From Sphingomonas glacialis (GTDB lineage: Bacteria > Pseudomonadota > Alphaproteobacteria > Sphingomonadales > Sphingomonadaceae), in contig NZ_BNAQ01000006.1 in assembly GCF_014653575.1 (NCBI RefSeq), positions 124,001 through 188,000 on the forward strand: 64,000 bases of DNA, in the 5' to 3' direction. The notes below the pieces were generated by a model. That model saw only the letters and a program-made list of their open reading frames with translations, was not told the origin of the DNA and searched no databases. Position numbers and translations under genes: made by a program. Below, piece by piece: positions 43,704 to 51,898 of this stretch; positions within the stretch are counted from its first letter, which is position 1, and every line of letters begins with the position of its first letter.

Positions 43704-44765
43704 ATGACCGGGCTCCAGCCAAGCCGCAAACGGCGTTTGCGGGCGCGCATCATCGCGCTGTTCGCGCTGCTTCTCGCGGCGAATATCGGCGCGTGGATCT
43801 GGGCCGGCAGCCTGTTCCACGCCGCCCCTGCCATGCTCGGCACCGCGCTGCTCGCCTGGACGCTGGGGCTGCGCCACGCGGTCGATGCCGATCACATCGC
43901 CGCGATCGACAACGTCACGCGCAAGCTGATGCAGGACGGCACTCGGCCGATCAGCGTCGGCCTGTGGTTCGCGATCGGGCACAGCGCGGTGATCCTGATC
44001 GCCTCGGTCGCGATCGCCGCCACCGCCAACGCGCTCGCGCAGTTCGAGACGCTCAAGGCGGCGGGGAGCGTCATCGCGACGATGTTCTCCGCCGGCTTCC
44101 TCTTCGCGATCGCGGCGATCAACCTCGTCATCCTCCGCTCGGTGTGGAAGACCTTTCGCCACGTGCGCGACGGCGGCAGCTACGACGCCGACGATCTCGA
44201 CGTGCTGCTCGCCGGCAAGGGGCCCCTCTCGCGCCTGTTCCGGCCGTTGTTCCGGTTGATCACGCGGCCGTGGCACATGGCACCGCTCGGTTTCCTCTTC
44301 GGCCTCGGCTTCGATACCGCGACCGAAGTCGCGATCCTCGGCCTCTCGACCGCACAGGCGGCGCACGGCTTCTCGTTTGCCGCGGTGCTGGTGTTCCCGG
44401 CGCTGTTCGCGGTCGGGATGGCGCTGGTCGATACCGCCGACGCCATCCTCATGCTTGGCGCGTATGAATGGGCGTTCGTCCGACCGATCCGCAAACTGTA
44501 CTATAACGTGACGATCACCGCGGTCTCGGCGCTGGTCGCGGTGATGATCGGCGGGATCGAAGCCGCCGCCTTGCTGGCCGACAAGCTCAGCCTGTCGGGC
44601 GGGGTGTGGGACGTGGCGACCGGGCTCGGCAGCCACCTCAATCTGCTCGGCTTCTGGATCATCGGATTGTTCGCCAGCGCCTGGATCGTCAGCTTCCTAA
44701 TCTACCGCTTGATGCGCTTCGACGAGATCGCGGTCGATGAGCCGCCCCCAGCGCTCGCCCCGTAG
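43704..44765 (+). CDS. NiCoT-family nickel/cobalt transporter
   Basis: A 353-residue membrane protein of the HoxN/NixA/NhlF family. The metal signature RHAVDADHIAAIDN (57-70) lies in the second helix, and LGFDTATEVAILGLS and FPALFAVGMALVDTADAILM follow. Placement behind a cobalamin riboswitch and after the cob operon argues for cobalt as the substrate. The 3' end overlaps lysA on the other strand by 77 bp. Confidence 0.94.
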   Translation: MTGLQPSRKRRLRARIIALFALLLAANIGAWIWAGSLFHAAPAMLGTALLAWTLGLRHAVDADHIAAIDNVTRKLMQDGTRPISVGLWFAIGHSAVILIASVAIAATANALAQFETLKAAGSVIATMFSAGFLFAIAAINLVILRSVWKTFRHVRDGGSYDADDLDVLLAGKGPLSRLFRPLFRLITRPWHMAPLGFLFGLGFDTATEVAILGLSTAQAAHGFSFAAVLVFPALFAVGMALVDTADAILMLGAYEWAFVRPIRKLYYNVTITAVSALVAVMIGGIEAAALLADKLSLSGGVWDVATGLGSHLNLLGFWIIGLFASAWIVSFLIYRLMRFDEIAVDEPPPALAP

Positions 44766-46065
44766 CGGGGCGTAAGGCGGCCTTGCGCGGGGCCGCCTCG
44801 ACCTCCGCCATCCAGTGCGGGATATGCTGTGCGGCGAGCATCGCCTCGGGCGCGATCCGGTCGGCGACGACCGCGAAGCGACCGCCATCGACGAGCACTT
44901 CGGGCACCAGTGCGCGGCAATTGTAGGTCGACGCCATCGTCGCGCCATACGCCCCGGCGGTGCGGAACACGGCGAGGTCTCCCGCCGCCACCGCATCGAT
45001 CTCACGCCCCATTGCGAAGGTGTCACCACTTTCGCAGACCGGGCCGGCAATGTTGGCGGTCATCCGCTGCCCGCTCGGCCGGACCGCCACGAAATCGTGG
45101 AACGCGTCATACAGCGCCGGCCGCGCAAGATCGTTCATCGCAGCGTCGACGATGACATAGGGGTCGACCGCGCCCGGCTTCACCCACAGCACTTCGGTCA
45201 GCAGCACGCCCGAGTCGCCGGCGATGAAGCGGCCAGGCTCGAACAGCAGCGTCACATCCCAGCCGCGCGTCACGCGCGCCACCATCGCGCCGTACGCCGC
45301 CGGGCTCGGCATTTGCTCGCCCGGCCGGTACGACAAGCCAAGACCTCCCCCGAGATCGACGTGCGTGATCGTGTGCTCCGCCGCGCGCAGCCGCGCCACA
45401 AGCTCGCCGACGCGCGCGTAAGCGGCTTCGAGCGGCGCAAGATCCGACAACTGGCTGCCGATATGGATCGCGATCCCGCGCAAATCGAGCCCGTCGCGCC
45501 CGGCGAGACGCGCATAGATCGCCGCCGCATCGTCCAGCGCGACACCGAACTTGTTCTGCTTGCGGCCAGTCGAGATCTTCGCGTGGGTGCCCGCGTCGAC
45601 ATCGGGATTCACGCGCAGCACGGCGGGCGCGCGCAGGCCGCGCGCTGCCGCCATCGCGGCGAGGACCACGCCTTCCTCTTCGAGCTCGAGGTTGAACTGC
45701 CCGATCCCGGCGTCGAGCGCGGCGGCGAGTTCACGACGGGATTTTCCCACCCCCGAAAAGACGATGCTCTCAGCCGGCATTCCTGCGGCGCGTGCATGCA
45801 GCATCTCGCCCGCCGAAACGATATCGGCGCCATAGCCTTCCGCGGCGAGCAGCTTTAGCACCGCAAGGTTGGGATTCGCCTTCACCGCAAAGGCAAGCTG
45901 TTTGCGCGGCACGGACGCCAGCCCGGCGCGGAACGCCCGCGCGGAGGTGCGGAGCGCGGCGGTCGAATAGACATAGGCCGGGGTGCCGACCGCGGCGGCG
46001 ATCGCCGGCAGCGCGACGTCCTCGACATGGAGGACGCCGTCGCGACAGTCGAAAGGAAGAGGCAT
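44689..46065 (-). CDS. lysA: Diaminopimelate decarboxylase
   Basis: A 458-residue PLP enzyme that makes lysine from meso-diaminopimelate. The PLP lysine is Lys62 in AFAVKANPN. HIGSQLSDL, VDLGGGLGLSYRPGE, EPGRFIAGDSG and the C-terminal catalytic GPVCESGDTFA are all present. The last roughly 30 residues (Arg/Ala/Ser-rich) exceed the family core. They are encoded opposite the NiCoT gene and look like an extension after loss of a stop. The ATG at 46065 has AAGGAAGAGG just upstream. Confidence 0.94.
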   Translation of the reverse strand: MPLPFDCRDGVLHVEDVALPAIAAAVGTPAYVYSTAALRTSARAFRAGLASVPRKQLAFAVKANPNLAVLKLLAAEGYGADIVSAGEMLHARAAGMPAESIVFSGVGKSRRELAAALDAGIGQFNLELEEEGVVLAAMAAARGLRAPAVLRVNPDVDAGTHAKISTGRKQNKFGVALDDAAAIYARLAGRDGLDLRGIAIHIGSQLSDLAPLEAAYARVGELVARLRAAEHTITHVDLGGGLGLSYRPGEQMPSPAAYGAMVARVTRGWDVTLLFEPGRFIAGDSGVLLTEVLWVKPGAVDPYVIVDAAMNDLARPALYDAFHDFVAVRPSGQRMTANIAGPVCESGDTFAMGREIDAVAAGDLAVFRTAGAYGATMASTYNCRALVPEVLVDGGRFAVVADRIAPEAMLAAQHIPHWMAEVEAAPRKAALRPATGRALGAAHRPRSRRSASSGRLGS

Positions 46066-46105
46066 GGCAGTCCGTTCTGGAAAGGGTCGTGTGGAGACGC
46101 GTGGA

Positions 46106-46366
46106 TCAAGCGTTGCCGTCGTCGGTCCGCTTGTGCCGTCGGTCGCGGATCGCCTGCGCGAGCAGGCGGTGCCGGCTGCGCTCGACACGAAGCGCGGCGG
46201 GGACGCGCCTCCCCTGGACGATGAGGACGAGCCCGGTGAGCGTCAGGATGAATGCGACGAGGCTCGCCGCCGCGTGCGTGCCATCGCCATTTGCCACGCG
46301 GACCGTAGTGGCGACGACGACCAGCGCGACGCCGAGCCCGCGCCACAGGAGATCGCGCTGCGTCAT
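46106..46366 (-). CDS. Small membrane protein, unknown
   Basis: 86 residues with two hydrophobic segments (LGVALVVVATTVRVA and AASLVAFILTLTGLVLIV) and a strongly basic C-terminal tail (about 60-86). The ATG overlaps the stop of the methyltransferase-like gene upstream (ATGA), and lysA follows 40 bp later. I do not recognise the family. The coupling to its neighbour and the clean two-helix pattern support a real gene. Confidence 0.6.
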   Translation of the reverse strand: MTQRDLLWRGLGVALVVVATTVRVANGDGTHAAASLVAFILTLTGLVLIVQGRRVPAALRVERSRHRLLAQAIRDRRHKRTDDGNA

Positions 46367-46881
46367 GCCGCGATCCGTGCCGCCGGGTGATCCGCGATGA
46401 CCGCGTGGCCGGCGCACAGCGCGGTCCGCTCGGCGCGGATTGCAGCGTCGCCATGGGCCCCGCCGCAGCCGTGCCACAGCACGATGTCGGCCGGAAAATC
46501 GCATTCCGCGCCTAACGCCGCAACCGGATCGCCGCGTTCGAAGACGATGCCGATCGCCGGGTCGCGGAATGCCGCCGCGGCAACCCTGGCGCGCCCGATC
46601 AGCGTCGGGGCGGCGTCGATGCCGCGCGCCTCGATCGCGGTGAAGCCGAGCGCGCGCGCGAACCGCACCGCGCACAGCAGCAGCGTCCCCGCCCCGCAAT
46701 CGACATCGACGATCCGCACGCTGCAGCGCTTGGCGGCGCGCAAGGCGGCGAGCGTCGCTGCAACCTCGGGCCAGCGCGTGTCGCGGCAGCGCGGGCGGCG
46801 CGGGGCAGCGACGATGCGTTTGCGGGCACTGCGGTGAAGGCAGGACGGGCCATCGATCGTATGTTCGGCAGCATAGGTCAT
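46363..46881 (-). CDS. Small SAM-dependent methyltransferase-like protein
   Basis: 172 residues. A glycine-rich nucleotide loop (IVDVDCGAGTLLLCAVRFA) lies near residue 57, followed by an acidic strand end (GIDAAPTL) and a motif-II-like DIVLWHGCGG. This is a class I methyltransferase fold in reduced form. The ATG at 46881 is chosen because upstream in-frame sequence is not conserved-looking. The substrate is unknown. Confidence 0.6.
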   Translation of the reverse strand: MTYAAEHTIDGPSCLHRSARKRIVAAPRRPRCRDTRWPEVAATLAALRAAKRCSVRIVDVDCGAGTLLLCAVRFARALGFTAIEARGIDAAPTLIGRARVAAAAFRDPAIGIVFERGDPVAALGAECDFPADIVLWHGCGGAHGDAAIRAERTALCAGHAVIADHPAARIAA

Positions 46882-46924
46882 TGCTGTGCACCCGAAAGCG
46901 CATTGCGGCGGGAGATCGGGCGCA

Positions 46925-47197
46925 TCAGGCGGCCTTCCGATGATCGCGCGCGGTTTCCCACGGCTGAACCGGCGCAAAGGAAATCGTCGCGACCAGCGGA
47001 GACGCCGCCATCTCGATCACAGCGCCCGCAAAGGCATGCAGCTCGCTGCGCGCAAAACCGATCGCTGCGGCACGCGACACGAAGCGGCCTTCGAGCGCGC
47101 CGCCGCTATCCTGCACCAGCCAATGGCCGGCGCGATCCTGTCCAACTTTCAAAACCGGGCGCGCTTGGTCGGGCTCCGGGTTGAGTGATGCTGTCAT
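46925..47197 (-). CDS. Hypothetical small protein
   Basis: 90 residues with a compact beta-rich core (VLKVGQDRAGHWLVQDSGG) followed by an alpha segment (RAAAIGFARSELHAFAGAVI). It resembles small sphingomonad proteins of unknown function. There is no signal peptide. It lies 43 bp upstream of the methyltransferase-like gene in the same direction. Confidence 0.55.
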   Translation of the reverse strand: MTASLNPEPDQARPVLKVGQDRAGHWLVQDSGGALEGRFVSRAAAIGFARSELHAFAGAVIEMAASPLVATISFAPVQPWETARDHRKAA

Positions 47198-47694
47198 GTC
47201 TCGACTTCCTCATGCGGATCATCCCAGAAACCGATACCGCCGAAGCGACGCTCGAGAGCGGATGTCCTTGCAGGAAGCCAAATAGCGACTGCGCGCATAA
47301 AGGCGCGAGACTGTTTGGGCGGCAAACGCGTAGAATCCGCGTAATCCCCGCCGGATGCTTGCATCCGTCGAAGCCTGCACGGGCTGCTAGTCTCGTCCTA
47401 TGGCGCGGAGCCCCGAACACGGATTTTGCGTATCAGGATCGCATGATCGCGCGGGTCTGCGGCGGGTTCGTTGCCGTGGGCTGCCCCCCGAGGCAGCCTC
47501 GGTCCGAGGATGACGATCCGGAGCTCTGAAAATCCTGCATCGTGCCGAGAATGGCTGACGACATCAGGAAAACCGCGGCGAATGATCGCTCCGATCAGTG
47601 TGATCGGAAAATGGCCCGAGATAGGGCACAAAGTGCGTGGCTTATCCTCCTGTCGGCGGTAGAACAGCCCACAGGAAATGGGCGCACACTCGGT
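47198..47694. other. Intergenic region before the LOV-HTH gene
   Basis: No convincing gene is seen. Short open frames here lack family features. A 7-bp stem (47479-47485/47492-47498) with a CCCCGA loop is present without a T-run. It is a divergent control region between the small minus-strand genes and the light-linked block. No operator could be recognised by eye. Confidence 0.5.
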
Positions 47695-48318
47695 ATGGCA
47701 CAAACGTTGGAACTCCCGTCTGCCCCGAACCGCCACATCCGTCTTGTCAAAGATAGCCCGATTCCGTCGGTGATCAGTGATCCGCGATTGCCCGACAATC
47801 CGATCGTCGCCTGCAACGATGCGTTCTGCGATTTGACCGGATATCCGGCAGATCTCGTCGTCGGACGGAACTGCCGTTTCCTCTCTGGCCCCGCGACCGA
47901 ACCCTGGCTGACCGAGGAAATCCGGCGCGGGGTGCGCGAGCATCGCCCCGTGCTCGTCGAAATCCTCAACTACAAGCGCAGCGGCCAGCCGTTTCGCAAT
48001 GCCGTGCTCGTCGCGCCGATCTATGACGAGCAGGACGCGTTGCTGTATTTCCTCGGATCGCAACTCGAGATCGACGCCGGCGCGGCAAGCCCATCGAGCA
48101 TGCGCCGTATCCGCGCGGCGGAAATGGTCAAGGCGCTGTCGCCGCGGCAGGGCCAGGTGCTCAAGCTCGTCGCGAACGGCCTGCTCAACAAGCAGATCGC
48201 GGGCGAACTCAATCTGGCCGAAAAGACGGTCAAGATGCACCGTGCCATTCTGATGGATCGCCTGGGGTTGAACACGACCGCAGACCTTATCCGCCTCGCT
48301 GTCGAGGCTGGCCTGTAA
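47695..48318 (+). CDS. LOV-HTH blue-light transcription regulator (EL222-like)
   Basis: 207 residues. The LOV/PAS domain (about 28-130) contains the photoactive cysteine motif GRNCRFLSG (Cys60), NPIVACNDAFCDLTGY, the flavin-contacting NYKRSGQPFRN, and the late Gln in FLGSQ. A LuxR-type HTH (145-207) carries LSPRQGQVLKLVANGLLNKQ and LAEKTVKMHRAILMDRLG. Architecture and length match EL222 of Erythrobacter, a light-activated DNA binder. It is 256 bp upstream of the rhodopsin gene, which it may control. The start is the ATG at 47695. Confidence 0.92.
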   Translation: MAQTLELPSAPNRHIRLVKDSPIPSVISDPRLPDNPIVACNDAFCDLTGYPADLVVGRNCRFLSGPATEPWLTEEIRRGVREHRPVLVEILNYKRSGQPFRNAVLVAPIYDEQDALLYFLGSQLEIDAGAASPSSMRRIRAAEMVKALSPRQGQVLKLVANGLLNKQIAGELNLAEKTVKMHRAILMDRLGLNTTADLIRLAVEAGL

Positions 48319-48574
48319 TACCGCGTTATCCCGGTACGGCACAAAGCCCGTATCGCCGCCGCTACCGGCTCATTCTAGGAAAGTGGGGTCGCCACAGCGG
48401 CATTGCCGCACCCGTTCAGCCATTCGGTGTGCGGTCAGGGTTACCCTCGCCCGTGTGGTGCTGCTGTGGCGACAAATCTGGAGATGAAGGGGCGCTCCGC
48501 CACGACTGAGCGGCATCCTGAATCCCCCCCTGCCCGGCGCATCCGTGCCGCGTACCCTTGCGACGGAGATTCCG

Positions 48575-49342
48575 ATGGATATCGTCACGCCCTTTCAATT
48601 CTCGCTCGTCTACAATGCGTTCTCGTTCACCTTCGCGGCGATGGGCGCCGCCACCGCATTCCTCTGGCTCAGCCGTGGGCAAGTCGCGCCGGCCTATCGC
48701 ACCGCGCTGACCATCTCGGGGCTCGTCACCGGAATCGCCGCCTATCACTATTTCCGGATCTTCGAGAGCTGGAACGAAGCCTATACCTTCAAGGACGGCA
48801 TCGTCACCGCGACGGGCTTCGCGTTCAACGATGCGTATCGCTACGTCGACTGGCTGTTGACCGTGCCGCTGCTGCTGATCGAACTCGTGCTCGTGATGCG
48901 GCTGTCGCGCGAGGAGACGTCGTCCAAGGCGATCCGCCTCGGCTCGGCGGCGGCGCTGATGATTATCCTCGGCTATCCCGGTGAAATCGCCAGCGACATC
49001 CCGACCCGCGCGATCTGGGGCACGCTCTCGGCGATCCCGTTCGTCTACATCGTGTGGGAATTGTTCAGCGGCCTCGGCGCCTCAATCAAGCAGCAGCCTG
49101 CCAGCGCACAAGGTCTGGTCCGCAAGGCGCGCCTGCTGACCTTCGCGTCGTGGGGTTTCTACCCGATCGTCTACATGGCACCGTATGCCGGGCTGACCGG
49201 TGGCAACGTTACCACGACGATCCAGATCGGGTACACGATCGCCGATATCGTCGCCAAGGCCGGCCTCGGCATCCTGATTTTCCTGATCGCGGTCCGCAAG
49301 TCGGAAGCCGAAGCCGACGGGCATAAGGGCTATGCTGCCTGA
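48575..49342 (+). CDS. Xanthorhodopsin-type light-driven proton pump
   Basis: A 255-residue seven-helix microbial rhodopsin. Helix C RYVDWLLTVPLLLIEL gives Arg89, acceptor Asp92, Thr96, Leu100 (a green-type residue) and donor Glu103, a DTE proton-pump pattern. His58 in AAYHYFRIF pairs with Asp92. The retinal lysine is Lys228 in ADIVAK. Gly149 (IWGTLS) occupies the position that in xanthorhodopsin opens a carotenoid-antenna window. GGAG lies 6 nt before the ATG. The retinal-forming blh gene follows directly and overlaps the stop. Confidence 0.95.
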   Translation: MDIVTPFQFSLVYNAFSFTFAAMGAATAFLWLSRGQVAPAYRTALTISGLVTGIAAYHYFRIFESWNEAYTFKDGIVTATGFAFNDAYRYVDWLLTVPLLLIELVLVMRLSREETSSKAIRLGSAAALMIILGYPGEIASDIPTRAIWGTLSAIPFVYIVWELFSGLGASIKQQPASAQGLVRKARLLTFASWGFYPIVYMAPYAGLTGGNVTTTIQIGYTIADIVAKAGLGILIFLIAVRKSEAEADGHKGYAA

Positions 49343-50279
49343 TCGCATGACGGCGCTTGCCCACCCGCACCCGCCATCGGCTCGCCGTGCCCCTCCCGGG
49401 CGCGGCGATGTCGTGTATCCAGCCTATTGGATCGCGGCGGCCGGACTGATCGGGATGACGCTGATGGGCGTTCCGCTCACGCAAACCGCCGCCGCGCTGG
49501 TCTTTATCGGGGGCGGGCTCCCGCACGGGGCCTATGACATCGCGCTGTTGCGTCGATCGGTCGCACTCGACCGTGCGGGGCTCTGGCTCGCAATCGGCGG
49601 ATATGTGGCGATCGCCGTGCTGATGGTCGCGCTGTGGATGACGCTGCCGCTGGTCGCTCTTGTGGTGTTCCTGGCGGTCGCATCGGTCCATTTCGGCGAG
49701 GATTGGCCGATGCTCGAAGAGCCGCTGCTGCGGTTTGCCGCGGGCGCCGCGGTGATTGCGGCGGCGACGCTTGGTCATCCCGCCGAGGTGTCCACGCTGT
49801 TCGTCGCGATGAGCGATCCGCGCGCGGCGGTCATTGCGCAAATCATCACCGCCGCAGCGCCGGTCGCGCTGCTCGTCACCGCGGTCGGCGTCGCGCTTGC
49901 GTGGCGCGATGGCAGCCGCCACTGGGCTGCGGCGATGAGTCTGTGCCTTGTCCTGCTCGTCATCCTCCCGCCCGTCACGGGCTTCGCGCTGTTTTTCGTC
50001 TTCCTCCATTCGCCGCGGCACTTGGCGCAGACCCGTTCGGCCTTACATGACATGACACTAGGGCGCTGGATCGGGACTGGCGCTTTGCTCTCCGGCCTCG
50101 CGATCCTTGGCTGGTGGGGCCTGCGTGGCTTGGTACCGTCCAACGTCGACGCAAGCCTGGTCGCGCAGGCGTTTCAACTGCTAGCGTCGGTGGCGGTCCC
50201 GCATTTGTTGCTCTCGCGCTGGATCGAAAGACGGCTTATCGCCGTGCCTTACTCTCACGAAAAGACATCGACCCCATGA
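49332..50279 (+). CDS. blh: Brp/Blh-family beta-carotene 15,15'-dioxygenase
   Basis: A 315-residue membrane protein that cleaves beta-carotene to retinal. The histidines expected for iron binding are in GGLPHGAYD (His65), SVHFGEDW (His120), FVFLHSPRH (His226, His230) and VPHLLL (His291). It overlaps the rhodopsin gene by 11 nt; an ATG at 49347 is an alternative start. It overlaps the crtI-like gene by 4 nt, so all three are probably co-transcribed. Confidence 0.92.
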   Translation: MLPDRMTALAHPHPPSARRAPPGRGDVVYPAYWIAAAGLIGMTLMGVPLTQTAAALVFIGGGLPHGAYDIALLRRSVALDRAGLWLAIGGYVAIAVLMVALWMTLPLVALVVFLAVASVHFGEDWPMLEEPLLRFAAGAAVIAAATLGHPAEVSTLFVAMSDPRAAVIAQIITAAAPVALLVTAVGVALAWRDGSRHWAAAMSLCLVLLVILPPVTGFALFFVFLHSPRHLAQTRSALHDMTLGRWIGTGALLSGLAILGWWGLRGLVPSNVDASLVAQAFQLLASVAVPHLLLSRWIERRLIAVPYSHEKTSTP

Positions 50280-51898
50280 CCCGTCGTACTGCGATCGTAA
50301 TTGGCTCCGGCATTGGCGGCATCGCGTGCGCGATCCGCTTGCAGAGCCTCGGCTTCGACACCAGGATCGTCGAACAACTCGATGATGTCGGGGGCCGCGC
50401 CTATGTCCGGCGCGCGGAGGGCTTCACCTTCGACATGGGGCCGACCGTGCTGACCGTGCCGCATTTCATCGAGGAACTGTTCTCGCTTGAGCGCGATCAC
50501 GCGATGCTGGCGCAACCCGACTTTCCCGCCGACGTGCTTGCCGAAAAGCGCATTCTCGAAGGTGTCAGCGGTGGGCCCAACACCAGTCGCTATCTCGAGA
50601 TCGTCCCCGTCCTGCCCTTCTACCGGATCTATTTCGACGACGGCACTTTCTTCGATTACGACGCCGACCCGGTCAACGTCCGCGCGCAGATCGCCCAGCT
50701 CGCGCCCGAGGATCTCGACGGCTACGAACGCTTCCACGAAGCCGCGCGTGCGATCTTCCAGCGTGGCTTCCTCGAGCTCGGCTACACTTATTTCGGCAGC
50801 CTCGGCTCGATGCTCGGCGTCGTGCCCGACTTGCTCAAGCTCGGCGCGGTCCAGCCGCTGTTCTCGCTCATCAGCAAATATTTCAAGAGCGACAAGATGC
50901 GGCAAGTGTTCAGCTTCGAGCCGCTGTTGATCGGCGGCAACCCGCTGAAGGTGCCCGCGATCTATGCGATGATCCATTTCGTTGAAAAGACCTGGGGCGT
51001 GCATTTCGCGATGGGCGGCACCGGCGCGCTGGTGAAGGCGATGGTGACCAAGTTCGAGGAGCTCGGCGGGACGGTACAGCTCAACGCCGAGGTTGCGCGG
51101 ATCGACGTCGAGAAGCGCGGCAGCAAGCGCGTCGCGACGGGCGTGACGCTGGCGTCGGGCGAGCGGCTCGCCGCCGATCTCGTCGTGTCGAACGGCGATT
51201 ATGCGACGACCTATCTCAAGCTGATCGACAAGGCGCATCGGCGGATCAATCGAGACGCGGTGGTCAAGTTCCGCAAGCAAAGCATGTCGCTGATGGTGAT
51301 CTATTTCGGCTATCAGAAGCGCGACGGCGATCCCGACCTGCGCCACCACAACATCATCCTCGGCCCGCGCTACGAGGAACTGCTGACCGACATTTTCGAG
51401 CGCAAGATCCTCGCGGAAGACTTCTCGCAATATCTCCACATCCCGACGATGACCGACCCCAGCCTCGCGCCGCCAGGGCATCACGCGGCCTACACGCTGA
51501 TCCCCGTCCCCAACACGCTCGGCGATGTCGACTGGGACGTGGTAGGCGACGCGTTCGCGCAGAAGGTGCTGACCTTCCTCGACGAGCGCGGCTACATCCC
51601 CGACCTCGGCGAGCGGCTGGTCTATCAGAGCTTCGTCACGCCCGACTATTTCGAGCAAGTGCTCGGCGCGTATGCGGGCAACGGCTTCGGGGTCGAGCCG
51701 CGGCTGACGCAGACGGCTTTCTTCCGCCCGCACAATCGCAGCGAGGACATCACCAACCTCTATCTTGTTGGCCAAGGCACGCAGCCGGGCGGCGGGACGC
51801 CGTCGGTGATGATGTCCGCGAAGATGACAGCACGCGAGATCGCGCGCGATTACGCCATCGATCCGGCGATCGTCGCGGGCGTCCCGGCGGCGCGCTAG
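50276..51898 (+). CDS. crtI: CrtI-type phytoene desaturase
   Basis: A 540-residue FAD-dependent carotenoid desaturase. The N-terminal dinucleotide motif IVIGSGIGGIACAIRLQSLG, DDVGGRAYVRRAEGFTFDMGP and the C-terminal signature YLVGQGTQPGGGTPSVMMSA are diagnostic. The ATG at 50276 overlaps the blh stop. It would supply carotenoid for retinal and perhaps for an antenna. crtB, crtE and crtY are not in the window. Whether it is the main CrtI or a variant desaturase cannot be told. Confidence 0.9.
   Translation: MTRRTAIVIGSGIGGIACAIRLQSLGFDTRIVEQLDDVGGRAYVRRAEGFTFDMGPTVLTVPHFIEELFSLERDHAMLAQPDFPADVLAEKRILEGVSGGPNTSRYLEIVPVLPFYRIYFDDGTFFDYDADPVNVRAQIAQLAPEDLDGYERFHEAARAIFQRGFLELGYTYFGSLGSMLGVVPDLLKLGAVQPLFSLISKYFKSDKMRQVFSFEPLLIGGNPLKVPAIYAMIHFVEKTWGVHFAMGGTGALVKAMVTKFEELGGTVQLNAEVARIDVEKRGSKRVATGVTLASGERLAADLVVSNGDYATTYLKLIDKAHRRINRDAVVKFRKQSMSLMVIYFGYQKRDGDPDLRHHNIILGPRYEELLTDIFERKILAEDFSQYLHIPTMTDPSLAPPGHHAAYTLIPVPNTLGDVDWDVVGDAFAQKVLTFLDERGYIPDLGERLVYQSFVTPDYFEQVLGAYAGNGFGVEPRLTQTAFFRPHNRSEDITNLYLVGQGTQPGGGTPSVMMSAKMTAREIARDYAIDPAIVAGVPAAR

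Noticed and set aside
47185..47529. Possible 114-residue plus-strand gene before the LOV-HTH gene
   Set aside because: No ribosome site, no family resemblance, and biased composition with scattered Cys and Arg.
48319..48574. EL222-type DNA-binding site in front of the rhodopsin gene
   Set aside because: No segment could be matched to a known EL222 site by eye, so no operator is claimed.
48575..49342. Reading of the rhodopsin as a plain proteorhodopsin with a closed antenna window (Phe156)
   Set aside because: Realignment to bacteriorhodopsin by the helix E Tyr shows that the window residue is Gly149, not Phe156, and helix C plus the B-C loop look like xanthorhodopsin.
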